DNA of 64,000 nt from Sphagnum magellanicum. Lineage: Eukaryota > Streptophyta > Sphagnopsida > Sphagnales > Sphagnaceae. Shown here piece by piece: positions 58,915-64,000 of the stretch (position 1 is the first letter of the stretch; each line of letters starts with the position of its first letter). The notes under the pieces were generated by a model that was not told the origin of the DNA, ran no database searches, and worked only from the letters and a program-made list of their open reading frames with translations. The position numbers and the translations under genes are program-made. The stretch spans positions 17,530,041 to 17,594,040 of the forward strand of contig CM038917.1 of assembly GCA_021904315.1 (NCBI GenBank), written 5' to 3'.

Positions 58915-61900
58915 ATGTTGGGAGTTTTTGCCAATAAACATTCCTTTCAGACATCAATGAAGAGATCACAAATTGTGGCATTGAAAGAAGCAAAAGGCAT
59001 GAGAATGTGGATTAACTTGCATCAAATGTCCATGTGCAAATGACAAGGGGGCCTAGCAAGGAACATGTAGCTTAATTGTGCAAGAACATCTCCAAGGTTC
59101 ATCATGGCCAAAATCTAAATATGCAAGCTTGGATAGGCTATGCACCCCAAGATGAAACAAAAATTGAATGGGGGTTTGCATTTAAACCACAATACATATA
59201 AGGTCTAAATGGTGTAGGCATAGACCAAAATTTATGGTGGGGGGACATGTTCCATGATGCCTTTGCTGCACTAACTATGTGTGTTCATAGTGATGGAGGA
59301 CCATTATTATATGGTGACATTGGTGTCCCAATTGTGTCAACACATGACGATGTGGTAGGTGTTGATAATGATGGAGGCTCATTATTAGATGGTGACATTG
59401 GTATCCCAATTGCGTCAACACATGATGTAGTAGGGTAGTGTGAAAACTTTTCTTGGGAATGTGCAAAACATTGATGGTGTGGGAGATGGTGTACATCTAG
59501 GTAGTGGCAATTGGATTCCTAGTGTGTTTGAATTGAATGAAACTTGTTGTCAATTTTTCCCAAGGGCTAGATGGTCCAAATTGTCGACCACGTTAACATT
59601 GATGAACATTTGTACAATTCAATATGTTTACACACATAAATTTTTGGATGAATTTGCTAGCAAAAAAATGTTTGCCACTTAAATAATATCATGCAAAAAC
59701 CTTTACAAAAAAGATGGGCATGGAATACAAGTTCATAAATGTTTGTAGAAAGGTTTACATCAAGTATAAGGGTGTATATGTTGACCTTCAAGAATGCCCA
59801 AAGTGTGGCCTACCTAAACACAAGCAAGTGGGGCATAATCAAATCCTTGCAAAGGTTCTATGCCACTTTTCAAATCATATCGTGGGCGTAACAATTTTAT
59901 TCTTCACTTGCCATATTAAACTTTTGGTGTGGCATCATGAAAACAAAAGCAAAGATGGTTTAGTGAGGCACATGGTTAATTCCAATGTGTGGAAACATGT
60001 TGACAAAATGTGATTTAACTTTACATTTGACCCAAGGAACATACGGTTTGGGCTATCAATAAAAAACTATGTATTTGGTCCACATGGCTAGTTATATTGT
60101 TGATGTACAACGTATCATCGTGAATGGCAATAAATTAAATTTTCATGTTTATTTCATCGTTCATTTTGGGCAAAAAACAAAGAAATTTGAAAACATTGAC
60201 ATGTATTTGTAGCCATTCATTGAATAACTTCAAAAACAATGGCAACTTAATGTTCCAACGGATATGATTTTGTCAAAACACCCAACGAACAGTTATTCAA
60301 TTTGTGAGCAAGGTCGTGTGGATGATTCATAACTACCTAAGGCACAACTTCATTTTGAGATGTGTGTATTAAGGGTAGAAAATTTTCCCTTTTGTGTAGG
60401 TTGAACATTAATTCTAAGTATTCAAAGTTATTATCAAAGTGTGTGTATTGTGATTTTAGGAAGTGGTTAATAGAAAACCATCCATATTGACATCCTCAAA
60501 ACAAAAAACCCTTTGATGGCAAGGTGGATAATGGATTGTAGCCACTTATGCTAGCAATTGAAGAAATAATGTCAAATGTAGTAAATCAAAACCATGGTTG
60601 GATGTTGGCTTCATACATGGGGCACAAGATGGTCCATTCAAAGAACATGGCATGAAGCGAAAGTTCATCTTTATGACATGACTTACTTTGGGGTGAGTGT
60701 ATTCACAATTGTTGACTATCTTAATAAGCATATGCATTAATGTAGTAAAAAGTTCAATTGGTACAAAGAGGAAGTAATGGTTCATTTGAAGCCTCTTTTA
60801 GTTTGACTAGTTTAATGAACATTACAACCAACCTGATTGGAATAAAAATGTCTTATTAATATTGACCATAATATAATGCCTTATTTTGGCATGGTGTTTG
60901 CATGGACATGGACTTGTATTTACACATTACTTGGATGGCATGCATGTGGAGAAAAATGTGTGAAAATGTTGTGCAAACCATTTTTGGGACAAAGGATACC
61001 ATTGTAGTGGGTCCAAATTTCGAGGAATAGTGAATAAGGTTTTCCCTATGGTTGTTTCAAGACCCACATTCCCTTGATAGGTGGATGAAACCAACAATTT
61101 TTTATGTAATAGAAGTTCATGAATTGTAGGTTTTCATGCATTGTTTGACATCATTGTGAGTGCCTACTAACTACTAAAGTGCACCTTTGAAACACATTGC
61201 AAACAACATGTTTTCAAACATGAAGGTGCATGATTGGTATGTATCTATGTAACAATTAATGCCATTGTGTCTTTGTGGACTACTATATAAATTGACGTGA
61301 TTTGCAATTATGTGCGTTAGTTATATTTTTAAGGGGTGTATTCACAATTGGGGTACCAAAAAGGAATGACGTATATTTAAAAGACTGCAAAGGACAACTT
61401 TGGATTTTGTTTATTTTACATTATTATAGTTATAGTGGATTGTTGCATGCCAATAGATAAAATGATGTCTTGTTAAATTAATAAAATTAATTTAAAATAA
61501 TTTGGATACAATGTAAATGTCATTTTGAATCATGTAAACTAATTATATCAAATGTTTAAATTGCAATTTTTAAAAAAAAGAATCAAAAGGAATGCATAAA
61601 ATCATACAATCAATTTTTAAAAATTTGTACAACAAAAACATGCCCTCTTCTATGAAAGTACATGTTCATAAAATGAATTTGATGAAAAACCAAATTATAT
61701 AAAAATTTCAAAGTTTTGAAATTTTGAAAAAAAGGGTTAAAAGGAAAAAAAACACATTTTTTAAACCATTTGACAAAAAAATTATGTTCAATAGGTTCAA
61801 AATGTTTAGCTTAAGATGCATGTGACATGTGCAGGAAATAATTTTGCCAAAAAACATGTTTGGTTGTCCATTGAAATTCATTTTGGGAATTTCTAGGGAT

Positions 61901-63075
61901 TTTTATGTTTCAAACTATAAACCAAAATATTCATGCACAATTATGTATGAATGTGAAAACTCACCACCACCACATGAATTATCTTAAATTGGACTATTCA
62001 ATTTTTCTCACTTAAATTTGTTTCAAGTAAATGTTATTTACAAAAAGTAACCCCATAAAAGTCTTGTAGTCCTTTTTCCTTTTTTAGGAACCCCAACCAT
62101 GAATAAGCCCTAGGGGTTATGTGCCAAGGTATTGGATCTAGCAAATATGAATACTTTGTAAGAAGATGTGGTAATAACCATGTGGTGGAAATGGCCATGC
62201 CATTCACCTTTTTGACATAATGACACACCTAGTCTTTCACTTGGTGGAGGAGCTAAATATGTGTGGCCTACATACAAGGTGAATGTATGACATTGAATGA
62301 ATAAATGAAGCATTGAAGGGATATGTAAGGAATATGGCATGCCTTAAGGGTTCAATTATGATTGGATAGATCATGGAAGAAACAATTGGATTGGTTAACA
62401 AGTATATGCAACAATTCCAATCACTAAAAAACTAGGTTTGGGATTCGGATGAAAAGGAAGGTGTCATTGGGGAGGTTTTTGAAAGTGCATCCACTAAAAT
62501 AAACCTTACATTAACTGAAATATGGCCTACTAATACATCTTCAACAACATTTACAATGTTGTCGCTCCTTGGGTGAGGCAAGGGGAGGATTAAAAACCTA
62601 CATCCCGACATGTATTAACATCATTGTATTTCATACATTGCCTATATTCCAACTGTAGCAATTGATTAAAGTTGCGGTATCAATTTCATGTCAACTACAT
62701 GCCAACTTTTGTGGTCAACGTAGGAACATAGGGGCCAACTACTTTCCAACTCTTTTAATTAGCAAAATCAACTCAACAAAAATGTGTCAAATATGTGTTA
62801 TGTGAGAAATATGAGATAGAATGGGTTGCCAACATGGTGCATGGCATTCCTCCCTTTATTTGGGTGACAAAGACAATGTTGCAACATCAACATGCTAGGG
62901 CCACATTGGATGACCTAGATGTTGTAGCATTGTCCATTCCACCATGCACAATAACAATAAGCTACAACAAAATCAAGGCATACACAAACCATTTCCATGT
63001 GGACAATGTAATAAGCATTGACACCATGTCTTATGACATGGGTGGCATCATTTTTCAACCACAAGAATCATGACA
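58915..63075 (+). mobile_element. CACTA (En/Spm) transposon remnant with TNP2-type transposase
   Basis: The plus strand reads, in order: a CPCAN zinc-finger-like piece followed by VQEHL (about 59025-59090); YKGVYVDLQECPKCGLPKHK (about 59771-59830) and KVLCHF then WHHENKSKDGLVRHMV (59850-59975); FDPRNIRFGLS (about 60026-60058); WLIENHPY with KKPFDGK (about 60466-60525); HYLDGMHVEKNV (60924-60959) and IEVHEL.VFMHCLTSL (about 61099-61150). These are landmarks of the TNP2 (Transposase_21) protein in the right order. The 92-codon frame 62795-63073 (KIKAYTNHFHVD) probably belongs to the tail. Many stops and frame shifts show it is inactive. Terminal CACTA words with subterminal repeats were not found, so the limits are approximate. 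Confidence 0.72.
59292..59445 (+). repeat. In-frame 78-bp (26-codon) duplication in the CACTA remnant
   Basis: gatggagga/gatggaggc blocks start at 59292 and 59370. The open frame reads DGGPLLYGDIGVPIVSTHDD and then DGGSLLDGDIGIPIASTHD. The repeat keeps the frame, so it may predate the decay of the element. Confidence 0.8.
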
Positions 63076-63079
63076 CCAA

Positions 63080-64000
63080 TCGCCATCCAACCAAATAATT
63101 ATAATACGTTGGAGTGTTGAAAGATATTTTGGAATTAAACTATGGCATTTATCCACATCGGTATGTTGTTTTGGTGTGATTCGGTTTGAAATGGCCTAGA
63201 TAGTTGGGGTAATCCAACTTACAAATGAAATCTTGTTGGATTCATGGTAATTTTTGTTATCTTTTGCTTGGGGGAAATGAACCATTTGTCTTTCCTTCAC
63301 AAGTGTAACAAGTTTTTTAATTTGTTAACCAATAAAGCCCATGGTGGAAGGTTATATTACATAAAGAACCATAAAGTCGATGCATGTTTCTTGACACCTA
63401 CAAGTAATACATAAATACAAATGATAATGCCAATATGTTGGACGCATGTGAAAACACACTACGGGTGAACCATTTTTCATCACTTTTCACCCAAAAAAAT
63501 GATGTATAACAAATATGATAGGTATGCAATAAGCTAAAATGCTGATGGCATCTTTTGGAAACCCTAAACTTTTTTTTAAAAATTTAAATGTGCATGACAA
63601 CATTTTGGAATTCAAAGTTCATTTTGAATCAAAGTTAAATTTGTTCCAATGGTTAGATGAAGAGGATTGGATAAAAAAGTGCATAAAATATATAATGTAC
63701 ATTTTTTCAATGGCCATTGGGCCTCATGCTTGTGGTTCATAACACATTACCAAACCAATAATAATAATAATATTATTATTATTATCCCACCAATAAAATC
63801 TTTTTTTTCTTAATGTAATGATTCTTTTGGAATTTTTTTTTGTTATGCATTTATTATTTGAGAAATGCAAACACATATTTTTTTAATGGATTTTCAACCA
63901 ATTTTTTTTAGATTCTAAATGGTCCTAAATTTAGTTGATGTATATCAATATCATTCACCACAAAAAAATTCATTACATAACTTGACCCATAACTTTAGTT
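63080..64000. other. AT-rich gene-free DNA to the window edge
   Basis: A palindromic (AAT)n(ATT)n run lies at 63758-63785. A 67-codon plus-strand frame at 63539-63742 (with FKVHFESKLNLFQWLDEEDW) has no family that I recognise; it could be more of the CACTA tail. Nothing else is supported. Confidence 0.4.

Overview
This window looks like nuclear DNA from a large-genome land plant. It is very AT-rich and mostly non-coding. It has plant-type introns, a NAC transcription-factor gene and a plant-type epsin gene. The gene-free parts are dominated by decayed DNA transposons (hAT, PIF/Harbinger, Mutator-like, CACTA). A seed-free plant such as a fern is my weak guess from the style of the transposase remnants; I cannot name a species. 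No bacterial, viral or organellar gene was recognised.

Layout. 0-4 kb: part of a dispersed repeat, a telobox-bearing region, a hairpin-bearing repeat (copy A), and an internally deleted hAT transposon on the minus strand. 4-17 kb: gene-free AT-rich DNA with two tRNA-derived SINE-like units, a second copy (B) of the hairpin repeat and a short palindromic element. 17.4-18.1 kb: a PIF/Harbinger transposase fragment. 20.4-21.6 kb: tandem repeats and a GC-rich island. 23.25-23.46 kb: a MITE with a clear TAA target duplication. 25.5-29.1 kb: a decayed two-gene PIF/Harbinger element whose end motifs resemble those of the MITE. 30.6-31.1 kb: a second GC-rich island. 33.4-35.7 kb: a large inverted repeat.

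37.3-53.4 kb is the gene island. It holds a three-exon NAM/CUC-like NAC gene (plus strand, 495 codons, TATA box and long leader) and a twelve-exon ENTH-domain epsin gene (minus strand, 756 codons) in tail-to-tail arrangement. The exon structure of both was built by hand; all reading phases close and the splice sites are GT-AG. The epsin introns carry several same-orientation copies of one repeat family.

53.4-64 kb: a tandem duplication upstream of the epsin gene, then AT-rich DNA with a Mutator-like transposase remnant (55.5-56.7 kb) and a long CACTA TNP2-type transposase remnant (58.9-63.1 kb), both on the plus strand.

The two host genes are not expected to work together: one is a nuclear transcription factor, the other an adaptor for clathrin-coated vesicles. 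The clearest unusual signals are the PIF element and MITE pair, the repeat family inside the epsin gene, and the large inverted repeat.
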